Of a DNA stretch of 64,000 nt, positions 25,316 to 34,575 are shown one piece after another. The position numbers and the translations under genes were made by a program. This stretch comes from Leptospira sanjuanensis (GTDB lineage Bacteria; Spirochaetota; Leptospiria; Leptospirales; Leptospiraceae): positions 389,525-453,524 of the forward strand of contig NZ_JAIZBH010000002.1 in NCBI RefSeq assembly GCF_022267375.1. The letters are read 5' to 3'. Numbering within the stretch: position 1 is the first letter of the stretch; every line of letters begins with the position of its first letter. A model generated the notes under the pieces. It was given only the letters and a program-made list of their open reading frames with translations. It was not told where the DNA came from and did no database searches.

Positions 25316-26038
25316 TCATTCTTCAATGTAATCAACATGATTTTTATCATTTAAAACCTGATGAACTAATTTGCGATCAATACCAAGACTTATTAAATAC
25401 CCTTCCCTATCTTTGTTCCAAAAATCCCAGTTGAATTCAAACTCAAAAACTTCTTTTTCTTTAATTAAGAATTGCTGAAGCTCTTGTAATTCTTTTCTAG
25501 AATAGAACTTCTCTGGTGGATTATCCCATTTTTGACCATTACACTTTCTACAAAGAGCAACTAGATTACCTGGTATTAAATGTCCGCCCAAAGACATAGG
25601 AATATGGTGATCAATAACTAAGTGCTTTTCTTTCTTACATTTAAAGCATTGATTGTCGAAACATTCAAAGAATTTTTGCTTATAGTGATTAATAATTACG
25701 CGAAGTCTGAATCGCTTAAATAACTCCGATTTTTCCTTTCGTCTTAGTCTTTCGAGACTTTTTTCATTAATCGACTCCTGCTGATTTGAATAATTTTGAA
25801 TTGGATTATTAAAATCAGTTGGAGTCTTTAGATTTAGAAAAGTATAAATGTTTTCAATTAACTCACCAGAACTTGGGATAACCGCTTCTACGATTCCTGA
25901 AATCATGAATCCCATCTCCATGTCCCGTAAATGGCAGTAAGCATAAATTTTATCATCGCCATTTGGTCGAATATTTGTGATTCGCCTGCTCGTAATTTTA
26001 CCTTCAACCGCTCTATATTTTATTATTAATTCTTTCAC
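25316..26038 (-). CDS. WYL-like/HNH endonuclease fusion (C26)
   Basis: About 240 aa. The N-terminus (VKELIIKYRAVEGKITSRRI...KIYAYCHLRDMEMGFMISGI) resembles WYL-type ligand or nucleic-acid-sensing domains. The C-terminal half is an HNH nuclease with CFKCKKEKHLVIDHHIPMSLGGHLIPGNLVALCRKCNGQKWD, containing all zinc cysteines and the catalytic H. No good ATG precedes the conserved domain; the GTG at 26038 is my best start because the frame upstream is translated attC. A sensor-plus-nuclease arrangement suggests a defence effector; this is inference. Confidence 0.78.
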   Translation of the reverse strand: MKELIIKYRAVEGKITSRRITNIRPNGDDKIYAYCHLRDMEMGFMISGIVEAVIPSSGELIENIYTFLNLKTPTDFNNPIQNYSNQQESINEKSLERLRRKEKSELFKRFRLRVIINHYKQKFFECFDNQCFKCKKEKHLVIDHHIPMSLGGHLIPGNLVALCRKCNGQKWDNPPEKFYSRKELQELQQFLIKEKEVFEFEFNWDFWNKDREGYLISLGIDRKLVHQVLNDKNHVDYIEE

Positions 26039-26064
26039 TGATATAATGAAATTTTCCAAATGTC

Positions 26065-26243
26065 GTCTAACGAAAGAGTCTCCTCGACGTTGCGTCTCCG
26101 AGCGCTTACGCGCGAAGGAGTTGGCACGAGGTTCGAGGCGCCTTAGCGCCGGCTCGCGAACCGAAGTGACAAAGCAATGTGGCGAAGCCCGTAGTGAGGG
26201 GCGCATTAGCGATCCCGAACGGAGCGAGGAGATGAAGTTAGTC
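26065..26243 (-). repeat. attC27
   Basis: Type A with GAGATGAAG, 179 bp. Cores GTCTAAC and GTTAGTC. The vapC stop codon of C27 is in its GTTAGTC core. Confidence 0.88.
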
Positions 26244-26681
26244 GACGTTGCGTTTTCTTTTAGATTTCTTATATTCTTCGAAATTAAAAACTTTTAACTT
26301 TGTAATTCCTGAAAGTCGTAAAAAGTCATTATCATAAGTTGCAAGAATTAGATTGTGAGTAATTGCAATTTGAGCAATTAAAGCATCGATTGTTGCCAAT
26401 ACGATTCCTTTTTTAGAAAGTGAGTTTCTTAATTTTGCAGCTTCAATATGATCTCTTTCTGTTGGAGAGATGAAATTAAAATATCTAAACTGTTCTTCTA
26501 TTTCTGAGAACATTTTCGGTTCTTTTATTCCCGTGAGAATTTCTTGAAGTATTATCCCAGTAACAAAAATATCGTCTTCGTTTTGAATAATGTCGTAAAG
26601 ATAAGTTTCTTCAGAATTTAGAGTTTTACCCTTTCTTCTTAAAGCTTCAGACCAAACTGAAGTATCTACTAGTAATTTCAT
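26238..26681 (-). CDS. vapC: VapC-type PIN-domain toxin (C27)
   Basis: 147-aa PIN protein: D6 (LVDTSVWSEAL), E47 (LQEILTGI), D97 (LATIDALIAQIA) and D116/D119 (ATYDNDFLRL). The last codons run through the cassette end and use the TAA inside the recombination core as stop, so the C-terminal NVD is supplied by the site. Follows vapB by 15 bases. Confidence 0.9.
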   Translation of the reverse strand: MKLLVDTSVWSEALRRKGKTLNSEETYLYDIIQNEDDIFVTGIILQEILTGIKEPKMFSEIEEQFRYFNFISPTERDHIEAAKLRNSLSKKGIVLATIDALIAQIAITHNLILATYDNDFLRLSGITKLKVFNFEEYKKSKRKRNVD

Positions 26682-26696
26682 AGAGGTTCGGCAATC

Positions 26697-26897
26697 TTAT
26701 CTTTTATTACGTGCCTCTTTATAATCGTAACTCTTATCATACTCGACTAAATTGATAAATTTGAGAATGTCTTTCTGCTTATGACGTTTAATAAATTCGA
26801 TTAAAGCTAAATTCACAGTCTCACGTTTAGTTCGCAACCCGCTAACCGTATAGGCCTCTTCTAGTAATTTTGGATCGATATTTAAGTTTGTAGCCAT
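26697..26897 (-). CDS. vapB: VapB-type antitoxin, type 2 (C27)
   Basis: 66 aa: MATNLNIDPKLLEEAYTVSGLRTKRETVNLALIEFIKRHKQ is the RHH-containing VapB type-2 domain typical for Mycobacterium-like VapB families. The ATG at 26897 is chosen over the upstream in-frame start because an operator-like palindrome lies in that interval. Confidence 0.9.
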   Translation of the reverse strand: MATNLNIDPKLLEEAYTVSGLRTKRETVNLALIEFIKRHKQKDILKFINLVEYDKSYDYKEARNKR

Positions 26898-26918
26898 TTT
26901 GTGCTCTTTTATCAAGTT

Positions 26919-26936
26919 TACACAACTACTTGTGTA
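26919..26936 (-). promoter_or_regulatory. Putative VapB operator (C27)
   Basis: Perfect inverted repeat TACACAA-ctac-TTGTGTA, 21 bases upstream of vapB. Confidence 0.55.
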
Positions 26937-27023
26937 TGGTTCAAGCAATTTTCTCTTCCGAATTTAGCCCCTTTTCTTGATTTTTTCTTCATTCTCAAAA
27001 TCACCGTCAGCTTACGCAATGTC

Positions 27024-27176
27024 GACTAACGACAAATGGTTGTCGACGTTCCGCAAGTGCGCAAGCACTTGGCACGAGGCTTGCTAAGCAAGACGAGTGA
27101 CAAAGCGGAATGTGGCGAAGCCCAAGCAAGGGTTGCGTAGCAAGCCCGCAGCGCAGCGACAACTTTTTAGTTATGT
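27024..27176 (-). repeat. attC28, divergent attC
   Basis: 153 bp with its own body. Cores GACTAAC and GTTATGT; inner arms TTGTCG and CGACAA. The right spacer contains a CTTTTTAG insertion before the core. It accompanies the HNH/DGQHR cassette. Confidence 0.85.
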
Positions 27177-27192
27177 GCAGTGCTATAGTCTG

Positions 27193-28704
27193 TTAAATAG
27201 GGGCACCTAATAAGAAACCAGTGGTTAGACCTTTATTTCTAAACCAATCTTTTAGATTACTTTTTGTTCCTGCAATTTGTGTATCAATGTCGGAATGAAT
27301 TGGAGCAGACCAAATTTGCCAATTAAATAAACGTTCAAGAATTGATTTTATTTTAGTAAAATCAGTATCTGATATTTCACGATAGAATATTTTATCTTTT
27401 TCATCTGAATCATGTATTTCGAGTTTTGCAGCTACAGCATCCTTAAATAGTTCCATCCACGCCATTATAGATTTAGAGGAGAATATTCTATTTAGCTTTG
27501 TTTGATTGAGATCCGAGGAAGGCAAATCAGCATTCCAATTTGAGAGGGATAGATCGAATGTCAAATTCATTAAAGAAATTAAATTCTTGGATTCAATATC
27601 TCGTTTATAATTTTCTGATAACATATCATCCGAAAGTGGTGATTGGTGAAGGAAACAAGCAAAGTAGGATTTTGTAATCATATCAATTGTCAATGGTTGA
27701 TCTTTCGAACTTCTATTACTTACAGAAATTAGTCTCTTAAGCTTATTATTTTCGTCTTCTAATATCGAATTGTATAGATAATTCTTGAATCGCTTATTTA
27801 TGTCGGCTGTGGATAAGGATTCATCTCTTTGCCGAATAAAATTTAAGAAATTGATTTCATTCTTTATGTTTCCATCGTCAAGACTTTTATATTCCTCAAA
27901 ATCATTACCAAATTGGCTTCCAAGTTTGAGTATCATAATTGAGGAGAAAAATCTTGTTTGAGCAAATTTATCATGAGCCGATATATTCGCTTGATTCAAT
28001 TTAGAAATTTCCGGATTTAAATAAATTTTACATTCAAATATCTTGCGATTATTCCAAAGAAGTGCGGCTGCTTTATGTTGCCCATCAAACAATAGTATTG
28101 AGTCATTGCTGATTCTTCCAATTGATGGTTGTAATACGGGGTAAGATTGAAAGTGCCTATACATATCAAAGACTTTGGTCGAAATTAAATACCTTGGTTG
28201 TAGTCCATAAGAATTTTCTTCACCGTCATCACTATTTAAGATTTCTACAGGGAGATTCCCATAAAAATATTCCCATGATGTTAAAGGACATTTCTGTAAA
28301 GGGAATATTCCGGAGTATGAATGAGAAGATAGTCTAATTAATTCATTTTCTTTTTCTATGGAAATTTTGTTTCCATAAGATGCTATTTCATCCTTGCCTT
28401 TAAGATACTTGAGCAAATCTTTTAAAGTTAATCTATCTCCAAGTTCGAAAAATTCATCCATTTTTATTTTTATCCGATAATCATTTAAAGATAAAGTTCC
28501 TTTAGATTTATTATGGAATTCACACATAGGAGCTATATTATCGAGCTCCGATTCCCCTCCTTTTGAGAAAGGAAAGATATGGTCGTAGTGCAATGAATCG
28601 CTATCTGGTATTAAGTGGCCAGTAGCAAAGCAATGTCTACCATGTCGGTTAAGAATAATATTTTTCTCTTCATCGTTTAGTTGTCTTTTTAATGTTATAG
28701 CCAT
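27193..28704 (-). CDS. HNH nuclease fused to a DGQHR/ParB-like domain (C28)
   Basis: 503 aa. The N-terminal HNH domain (about 20-70) has HCFATG, YDHIFPFSKGG (D41, H42), LDNIAPMC and HNKSKG. Around residues 180-230 LLFDGQHKAAALLWN matches the DGQHR motif of ParB/Srx-like and DndB-type proteins. The remaining 270 residues are helical and unrecognised. Such fusions of an HNH nuclease and a DGQHR module are associated with DNA-modification-linked defence, but this combination is not a named system to me. Single-gene cassette behind a divergent attC. Confidence 0.78.
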   Translation of the reverse strand: MAITLKRQLNDEEKNIILNRHGRHCFATGHLIPDSDSLHYDHIFPFSKGGESELDNIAPMCEFHNKSKGTLSLNDYRIKIKMDEFFELGDRLTLKDLLKYLKGKDEIASYGNKISIEKENELIRLSSHSYSGIFPLQKCPLTSWEYFYGNLPVEILNSDDGEENSYGLQPRYLISTKVFDMYRHFQSYPVLQPSIGRISNDSILLFDGQHKAAALLWNNRKIFECKIYLNPEISKLNQANISAHDKFAQTRFFSSIMILKLGSQFGNDFEEYKSLDDGNIKNEINFLNFIRQRDESLSTADINKRFKNYLYNSILEDENNKLKRLISVSNRSSKDQPLTIDMITKSYFACFLHQSPLSDDMLSENYKRDIESKNLISLMNLTFDLSLSNWNADLPSSDLNQTKLNRIFSSKSIMAWMELFKDAVAAKLEIHDSDEKDKIFYREISDTDFTKIKSILERLFNWQIWSAPIHSDIDTQIAGTKSNLKDWFRNKGLTTGFLLGAPI

Positions 28705-28741
28705 ATTTTATTCCTAATTTTATTTATTTTTATAGCATTGC

Positions 28742-28920
28742 ACATAACGAAAGAGTCTCCTCGACGTTGCGGCCGCAAGCGCATTAGCGCGACGCGGTTG
28801 GCACGAGGTTCGAGCGACCTTAGTCGCGTCCCGCGAACCGAAGTGGCAAAGCAATGTGTCGAAGACCGTAGTGAGGGTCGCATCAGCGATCCCGAACGAA
28901 GCGAGGAGACGAAGTTAGAC
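28742..28920 (-). repeat. attC29
   Basis: Type A, 179 bp. Cores ACATAAC and GTTAGAC. Identical to attC24 after the first core. Confidence 0.88.
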
Positions 28921-28938
28921 GATCGTGCGTGCTTTAAT

Positions 28939-29364
28939 TTAAGCCTTAATCATTTCAAAATTAAGAATATTTAATGCTTTTCCTTTTTTCGTTTTGTAAA
29001 AAAGGAAATCACTGTCCAAAGTTAAAATATCTTTAATTCCATATATTTCGGAAAGGCTAACAAGAGAAGCATCCGTAAAATCCATCGGGCGATCTGAATA
29101 TTTTTCCATATAATAATGTATAAATGGGAAATGCTCATTATCCTGATTTAAAATTGTAACCGCTCCGTCTTTAATCCATTCAATGAATGAATTCTGAACT
29201 TGCTTATTATCAGATAATAAATATGAAACTTCTGTTACCACGGCAATAGTCGTAAATAATCTTCCTTTGAAATCCTTGAGAAACAATCTGATGCTGTTAC
29301 AATAAACATCTGATTCATCGAAAAAGGCAACAATAGGTCCAGTATCAATAATTGCTTTGATCAT
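28939..29364 (-). CDS. PIN-domain toxin (C29, second copy of C24)
   Basis: 141 aa, identical protein to 23375-23800. The whole cassette including its attC (28748-29749, 1002 bp) corresponds base for base in length to 23184-24185, showing a recent duplication. Confidence 0.88.
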   Translation of the reverse strand: MIKAIIDTGPIVAFFDESDVYCNSIRLFLKDFKGRLFTTIAVVTEVSYLLSDNKQVQNSFIEWIKDGAVTILNQDNEHFPFIHYYMEKYSDRPMDFTDASLVSLSEIYGIKDILTLDSDFLFYKTKKGKALNILNFEMIKA

Positions 29365-29612
29365 TTGCCTTTTTGCTTTTTCAATATTGCATCTTTAATA
29401 TACTTTTGATGATTTACCGATTTATCTGAAATCTCACTCTTATATTGACCAAAGTATTTTTTACCCAATTCATAGGCCGATGGCTTTTTCGCAAAATTAT
29501 CAATGTAATAAACTAAAGACTCTTTAAGAACTTCTGATTTGCTTTTATTTTCAATTTTAGCTACTTCTGACAGTTTCTTTTCTAATTCCGGGGGTAATCG
29601 AAGACTAATCAT
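29361..29612 (-). CDS. Ribbon-helix-helix antitoxin (C29, second copy of C24)
   Basis: 83 aa, identical to 23797-24048, with the same AAGGTG ribosome site and the same upstream operator. Confidence 0.88.
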   Translation of the reverse strand: MISLRLPPELEKKLSEVAKIENKSKSEVLKESLVYYIDNFAKKPSAYELGKKYFGQYKSEISDKSVNHQKYIKDAILKKQKGK

Positions 29613-29626
29613 AAAAAACACCTTTT

Positions 29627-29644
29627 GTATTACGAACGTAATAC
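29627..29644 (-). promoter_or_regulatory. Putative RHH operator (C29)
   Basis: Same GTATTACG-aa-CGTAATAC palindrome as at 24063-24080. Confidence 0.6.
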
Positions 29645-29743
29645 ATTTTCAAATTCGGTCAACGAAATTTTTACACTTTTTCGAATTACAAAAATGAACT
29701 TATAAAGACATTTTCATTGCAAAAGTCATTTCGCACGCATGTC

Positions 29744-29925
29744 GTCTAACGACGCAGGTTTCTCGACGTTTGCGTTCCCGGAGCGCTTGTGCGCGAAGGG
29801 ATTTAAACTCAACTTGAGTGAGCCTTAGCGAACGTCCCGCAAGTTGAGTTTAAAAGCAAATGTGCCAAAGGCCAAGCGAGAGTCGCGGAGCGATCTCGAA
29901 GCGCAGCGAGAAAGCGCAGTTAGGC
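29744..29925 (-). repeat. attC30
   Basis: Type B variant ending CGAGAAAGCGCAG, 182 bp. Cores GTCTAAC and GTTAGGC. Identical to attC53. The gene-free stretch 29613-29938 is the C29 leader plus this site. Confidence 0.88.
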
Positions 29926-29938
29926 GTAGTTGGATTGT

Positions 29939-30652
29939 TTATCTACTCTTCCGAAAGCTCATTATTTCCTTATGAACTTCAAGTTCTTTCAAAATACGAT
30001 CTTTTCTCAATACATAAAGCAAATTTTCAATATCTTCAAATCCTATTGGTTTATTTGTAGATGTTAACGCATTATATAGATCAGAGTATTTATTAATCAA
30101 TTCTAAACCTTCTTCGCTCAAAGTAATAAGATCAACCCCACTCAAAGGGGAATCTTGAAAGATATCAATGTCCTGAATAATTGATTTTGCTGACAAATGA
30201 GCAAGAGCGTTATTTCTCCATCTTATTAAGTTTCTAATTTTAGAATTATTTTTAATTTTATTAATATCTGCGTTTATCGATTCAATGCTCGGGATAATTC
30301 TTGAATCCACCAAATTTTTATATTGACTTCGGCGTGGATTACGGTTTAAAAAATATTCTTTCCCAAAGTATTCTTTATTAAGTCTCAACGTTTTGAGTAA
30401 ATTTAAAATATTCAAATTCGTAGACTTTTCTGAAAGTTCATAGAACTTGTATAGAAACGTTAGACCGGAAAGAAAATAACCCCTTAAAACGTATCCCCAA
30501 AAAGTATTATATGTAGTAAATGTAAGCCTATCCTTTTTTACTTCTTTCTTAACTTTAATCCAATAGTTTAAGTAAATATTTGCCTGAACAATTTCAGAAG
30601 ACAAAGTATTAATGTATTTTTCAATATCTTTTGAATTTTCAACCTTCAACAT
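29939..30652 (-). CDS. HEPN/AbiU2-like protein (C30, copy 1)
   Basis: 237-aa helical protein. R-N-N-A-L-A-H in LIRWRNNALAHLSAK (about residues 140-155) is the Rx4-6H motif of HEPN domains, and the context resembles AbiU2-type HEPN proteins of abortive infection. The ATG at 30652 is where the two copies' upstream sequences stop agreeing apart from repeat. Identical copy at 56128; both cassettes are 926 bp. Confidence 0.72.
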   Translation of the reverse strand: MLKVENSKDIEKYINTLSSEIVQANIYLNYWIKVKKEVKKDRLTFTTYNTFWGYVLRGYFLSGLTFLYKFYELSEKSTNLNILNLLKTLRLNKEYFGKEYFLNRNPRRSQYKNLVDSRIIPSIESINADINKIKNNSKIRNLIRWRNNALAHLSAKSIIQDIDIFQDSPLSGVDLITLSEEGLELINKYSDLYNALTSTNKPIGFEDIENLLYVLRKDRILKELEVHKEIMSFRKSR

Positions 30653-30669
30653 AAAATTAATCCAATTAC

Positions 30670-30854
30670 GCCTAACGAAAGAGTCTCCTCGACGTTGCGG
30701 CTCCGAGCGCATATGCGCGAAGGAGTTGGCACGAGGTTCGAGCGACCTTAGTCGCGTTCCGCGAACCGAAGTGACAAAGCAATGTGGCTTTAGCCCGGAG
30801 TGAGTCCGAACGGGAACTGTGAGTGACGAACGAAGCGAGGAGACGAAGTTAAGC
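30670..30854 (-). repeat. attC31
   Basis: Type A, 185 bp. Cores GCCTAAC and GTTAAGC. The gene-proximal part matches attC12 (same cassette) but the first and second hairpins differ. Confidence 0.88.
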
Positions 30855-30868
30855 GATGGTGGCGTTAA

Positions 30869-31069
30869 TTAAATTAAGGAATTGTGTAATTCCATTTCTT
30901 TTTGTAAGATCGTATTAACAATTGTACTAAGATCTTTATTCTTCTTAAGTGCGATTTTCTTATAGTATTCTTCTAATTGCGGATCAAGATATACCGGAAA
31001 ATGAAGATCCTTTAAATCCCGTGAGTAAACACCACGCTTGCCTTTTGAAAAATCGTATTCTTCTCTCAT
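30869..31069 (-). CDS. brnA: BrnA-type antitoxin (C31, second copy of C12)
   Basis: 66 aa, identical to 10216-10416, 3 bases after brnT. Confidence 0.78.
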   Translation of the reverse strand: MREEYDFSKGKRGVYSRDLKDLHFPVYLDPQLEEYYKKIALKKNKDLSTIVNTILQKEMELHNSLI

Positions 31070-31072
31070 ATA

Positions 31073-31363
31073 TTAGATATCAGCTGAGTAGTATTGAGCT
31101 TTTTCTGAATTTGTAGCTGGCCTCGCCGATATGATCCTTATTATTTCTTCATCATTTTGTGATCGATCAACAAAAATTACGACCGCGATAGTAATATTTT
31201 CAATTGTCCCAAGTGCAATTTCTCTTACTTCATCAATAGAATGGTCTGGATCAGAAATGTAAATCGTTCTCGGGTCAGCAAAAACTAATGATGCTTCTCC
31301 AAATGAAAGACCATGCTTTTGAATATTTATCCTTTCTTTTTCAAGATCCCATTCAAAGCGCAC
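31073..31363 (-). CDS. brnT: BrnT-type toxin (C31, second copy of C12)
   Basis: 96 aa, identical to 10420-10710, with the same upstream operator. Both cassettes are 800 bp although their attC bodies differ. Confidence 0.9.
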   Translation of the reverse strand: MRFEWDLEKERINIQKHGLSFGEASLVFADPRTIYISDPDHSIDEVREIALGTIENITIAVVIFVDRSQNDEEIIRIISARPATNSEKAQYYSADI

Positions 31364-31368
31364 TTTAA

Positions 31369-31387
31369 TAGTATAATCGATATACTA
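31369..31387 (-). promoter_or_regulatory. Putative BrnTA operator (C31)
   Basis: Same TAGTATA-atcga-TATACTA palindrome as at 10716-10734. Confidence 0.5.
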
Positions 31388-31469
31388 AATATTTGTAAAG
31401 TCTTTAATTTTTTCTCTCATTGGCTTTTATCGAAAGATATTTGTATTAAGATTCAAGTTCGCCACTGTC

Positions 31470-31649
31470 GCTTAACGAAAGAGTCTCCTCGACGTTGCGT
31501 CTCCGAGCGCACATGCGCGAAGGAGTTGGCACGAGGTTCGAGGCGTCTTAGCGCCGGCTCGCGAACCGAAGTGACAAAGCAATGTGGCTTTAGCCCGCAG
31601 TGAGGGTCGCGTTAGCGATCCCGAACGAAGCGAGGAGACGAAGTTATGC
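31470..31649 (-). repeat. attC32
   Basis: Type A, 180 bp. Cores GCTTAAC and GTTATGC. Confidence 0.88.
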
Positions 31650-31708
31650 GAAGTGTAGCCTAAATTAAATCGAATATCATATTTTAAAGTAAGTGTATTA
31701 TCAGTTCT

Positions 31709-32545
31709 TTACTTTTTATTGACTGAGCGAGATATTATGCTATTTTTGGATATTCCCTTATCTAAAAAGTCGTAATAGAGTTTATTATATTCTCTGAGAT
31801 TTACAATTGTTGAAGCATTCCATGTAAAAATATGCGCATTACCTTTTCTTTGTTTTAAAAATATTTTCCATTTTGAATGAGTAGTAGCTTTAAAAAATGG
31901 TGATGCCAGTTGATTTCTTATTTCATCAGAGAATTCTGTCATTTCAGCTGCATAGTCAGGCGCTAAATCGCTAAATCTGTTAGACTCAATGTAGTCGCCA
32001 AGGCTATCAAACGATCTTATAGAAACATTTCTTTCATAAGCTAATTCATTTCTTTTTTCTAAGAAAGGTTCAGAATTTTCTCGGTTTCCAATATAAATAG
32101 TAAATGAATAATTTAAATGGCCCTTAAAAACTTTGTAAGCTTCGTTCGGAAACAATCTTTTAAACTTTTCTCTATTTTCTTTAATCCAAAATTTCCAATC
32201 ATCAATCTGCTGAAGCGCAGTCGTTAATCTATCCGAAGGTTTCCCAGCTTTTGTAAAGGGTGGAGAATGCGGCGATTCTATTTCTATTAAATTATAGCAC
32301 ATACCATTACTGCACATATCCTCAATCGTTACAAAATCCACTTCGTAATCATCCGCAAGTTTAATCTTCGATAAGACCATATAACTGAAATCGTCTGGAG
32401 CTAAGATAATTCCCGCATGTTCACTGAGAAATTTATGGTAATCATGTTCGGTCAGTTTTTTATTCTTTAAATGCTCGTTCCATTCTGCTTTTATTTTTTT
32501 AAGAATCTTTTTATCACTATTAAGAAGAGACCATTTATATATCAT
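31709..32545 (-). CDS. Shedu-like DUF4263 nuclease (C32)
   Basis: 278 aa. Residues about 60-125 form a PD-(D/E)xK-like core: DDYEVDFVTIED (D70), YNLIEIESPHSPPFT (E88-x-E90 in place of E-x-K), and RLTTALQQIDDW (Q112/Q113), the pattern of Shedu SduA/DUF4263 nucleases. Glu where Lys is usual is a deviation shared with C33. The N-terminal 50 and C-terminal 130 residues are variable regions that may sense phage. It is an anti-phage candidate acting alone, as Shedu systems do. Confidence 0.8.
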   Translation of the reverse strand: MIYKWSLLNSDKKILKKIKAEWNEHLKNKKLTEHDYHKFLSEHAGIILAPDDFSYMVLSKIKLADDYEVDFVTIEDMCSNGMCYNLIEIESPHSPPFTKAGKPSDRLTTALQQIDDWKFWIKENREKFKRLFPNEAYKVFKGHLNYSFTIYIGNRENSEPFLEKRNELAYERNVSIRSFDSLGDYIESNRFSDLAPDYAAEMTEFSDEIRNQLASPFFKATTHSKWKIFLKQRKGNAHIFTWNASTIVNLREYNKLYYDFLDKGISKNSIISRSVNKK

Positions 32546-32581
32546 AACTTTTACTCCGGGACAGATAAGTTGCTACATTTC

Positions 32582-32765
<184 letters not shown>

Positions 32766-32811
32766 GCCGTTTTGTTTATCTATATTTAGTTCTTTGAATC
32801 ACGATGTTTAA

Positions 32812-33456
32812 TTACTCTCGATTAAGCTTTTCTAGTTTTTTAATATTTTCTTCAGTTTTTCTAGCAATATCGATAAAACCATCAAAAGACATGATCTTAA
32901 TATCATACTCAGAAAATTGATTAATTTTTTGCCTAGCTTTTGCATTGATACTTTCCCTTCTTCCTATTATAATATTGTAAGTAAATCTCACGAAAGAATC
33001 TGGATCTTTAAGCTTTTGACCAGAATAGTTAGAAGGCTCGAGTTCAGTAGAATGATATTTAATCAAATCACTTTTCATACAGGCTCTGGATAAATCTTGA
33101 AGGACTATCGATCTATTATTTTCAACAAATTGTTTCCATTCCTTAACCTGCGAAAGTGCCGTATTTAATCTTTTCGTTGGGATACCTTGTTTCGTAATTA
33201 GCTTGTCCTCAGTATTTTCAAGTTCTATAAAATTCACTTCCCAATTCCCAGAATAGGAAAGTAAAACAACGAAATCTACTTTATATTGGTTCCCAAGCTG
33301 AAATTCGTTTAAAACGAATTTAGTGTGTCCTCCGGTCCAGCAAAATTTCCAAAGCACTAAATCTGGATTATTTTTTAGAAATTTAGTTATTGCCCGCTCT
33401 CCATTTGTCGCAATGGATTTCTTTAAGTTTCTTGTTAAGTTTAATTTATTAGGCAT
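32812..33456 (-). CDS. Shedu-like DUF4263 nuclease, smaller form (C33)
   Basis: 214 aa. It has the same core pattern as the neighbouring cassette: YKVDFVVLLSYSG (D61), WEVNFIELENTED (E78-x-E80) and RLNTALSQVKEWKQF (Q103), then a C-terminal IIIGRRESINAKARQKINQF block parallel to IYIGNREN in C32. It lacks the C-terminal extension of C32. Two diverged members of one family in adjacent cassettes suggest a local expansion. Confidence 0.78.
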   Translation of the reverse strand: MPNKLNLTRNLKKSIATNGERAITKFLKNNPDLVLWKFCWTGGHTKFVLNEFQLGNQYKVDFVVLLSYSGNWEVNFIELENTEDKLITKQGIPTKRLNTALSQVKEWKQFVENNRSIVLQDLSRACMKSDLIKYHSTELEPSNYSGQKLKDPDSFVRFTYNIIIGRRESINAKARQKINQFSEYDIKIMSFDGFIDIARKTEENIKKLEKLNRE

Positions 33457-33472
33457 ATTTTCAAAAAATGGC

Positions 33473-33653
33473 GTCTAACGAAAGAGTCTCCTCGACGTTG
33501 CGTCCCTGAAGCGCATTTGCGCGAAGGGTTGGCACGAGGTTCGAGTGAGCCTTAGCGAACGTCTCGCGAACCGAAGTGACAAAGCAATGTGTCGAAGACC
33601 GTAGTGAGGGTCGCCTTAGCGATCCCGAACGAAGCGAGGAGACGAAGTTATGC
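33473..33653 (-). repeat. attC34
   Basis: Type A, 181 bp. Cores GTCTAAC and GTTATGC. Same body as attC57, including the unusual GTCGCCTTAGCGATCC hairpin. Confidence 0.88.
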
Positions 33654-33667
33654 GAAGTTTGGCTTTT

Positions 33668-34312
33668 TTATTCAGAAAAATGCTTTAATATAAATTCTTC
33701 TAAAAAAGCGATTAAACTTTTTACTTCAGGTGTATCAATTTTATCCCACTCCGCATGAAAAGCTTTATTTCGTAATTTTGTATACGATTGAATAACTTTT
33801 AATTGAGGACCGCTTATTATTTCTTTCGATTTTAATGTATTAATCGTTTCAGACATTTCTTTGTTTTCGACGTCAATATTTTTTATCTTCGCTAACCTTT
33901 TAAGGGAATCTTCTAAAGCTGCACAAGTTAAGACTGCTGCTACGTCCTTTTGGTTAGAATCCATCGCTTCCTTTGCCATGACCATAAAGTCGGAAAATAA
34001 ATCGCCTGAAATAATTTTTTCCAAACTGTAAATCATATCACCAGTAACTTCGTTTTCTAAATTCTTAATATACCCCATTGTAGCATGATATAGAGCTAAA
34101 TACTTTTCACCTTCCATATATTTGGAATTTGCAACTTTATCTCTCAAATCAATTAAATATCGTAATTGAGGAGAGTTAATTCCGTAAACGCTTGTAGCTA
34201 TGCTTAACGTTCCTACAAACAGCTCCTCAGAAGATTGAAGGCTATTCCCATCGATCGAGATTTCTTTTAGTTCTGAAATACGTTTAAGAATTTTCTCTTT
34301 TATTATTTGCAT
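33668..34312 (-). CDS. HEPN-like protein (C34, copy 1)
   Basis: 214-aa helical protein. The C-terminal part, DVAAVLTCAALEDSLKRLAK...LKVIQSYTKLRNKAFHAEWDKI, resembles DUF4145/HEPN domains, with R181-x4-H186 as possible catalytic motif. The N-terminal 120 residues are unrecognised. Identical copy at 60045; both cassettes are 880 bp. Confidence 0.72.
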   Translation of the reverse strand: MQIIKEKILKRISELKEISIDGNSLQSSEELFVGTLSIATSVYGINSPQLRYLIDLRDKVANSKYMEGEKYLALYHATMGYIKNLENEVTGDMIYSLEKIISGDLFSDFMVMAKEAMDSNQKDVAAVLTCAALEDSLKRLAKIKNIDVENKEMSETINTLKSKEIISGPQLKVIQSYTKLRNKAFHAEWDKIDTPEVKSLIAFLEEFILKHFSE

Positions 34313-34352
34313 TAGAATCCTTTATCCAACGAAGTGATCATTGCCAAATTTC

Positions 34353-34536
34353 GCATAACGACGTAGGTTTCTCGACGTTTGCGGTTCTGAAGCGCGTTAA
34401 ACGCGCGAAAGAATTGGCGCGAGGCTTGAGACGCCTTAGCGTCGTCTCGCAAGCCGAGTGACAAAGCGAATGTGCCGAAGGCCAAGCGAGGGTTGCGATA
34501 GCAATCCCGAAGCGCCGCGAGAAATCGAAGTTATGC
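34353..34536 (-). repeat. attC35
   Basis: Type B, 184 bp. Cores GCATAAC and GTTATGC; right end GAGAAATCGAAG. Confidence 0.88.
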
Positions 34537-34575
34537 GAAGTGCGCATTTTATATATAAATTGAATTTGAAAGTAT

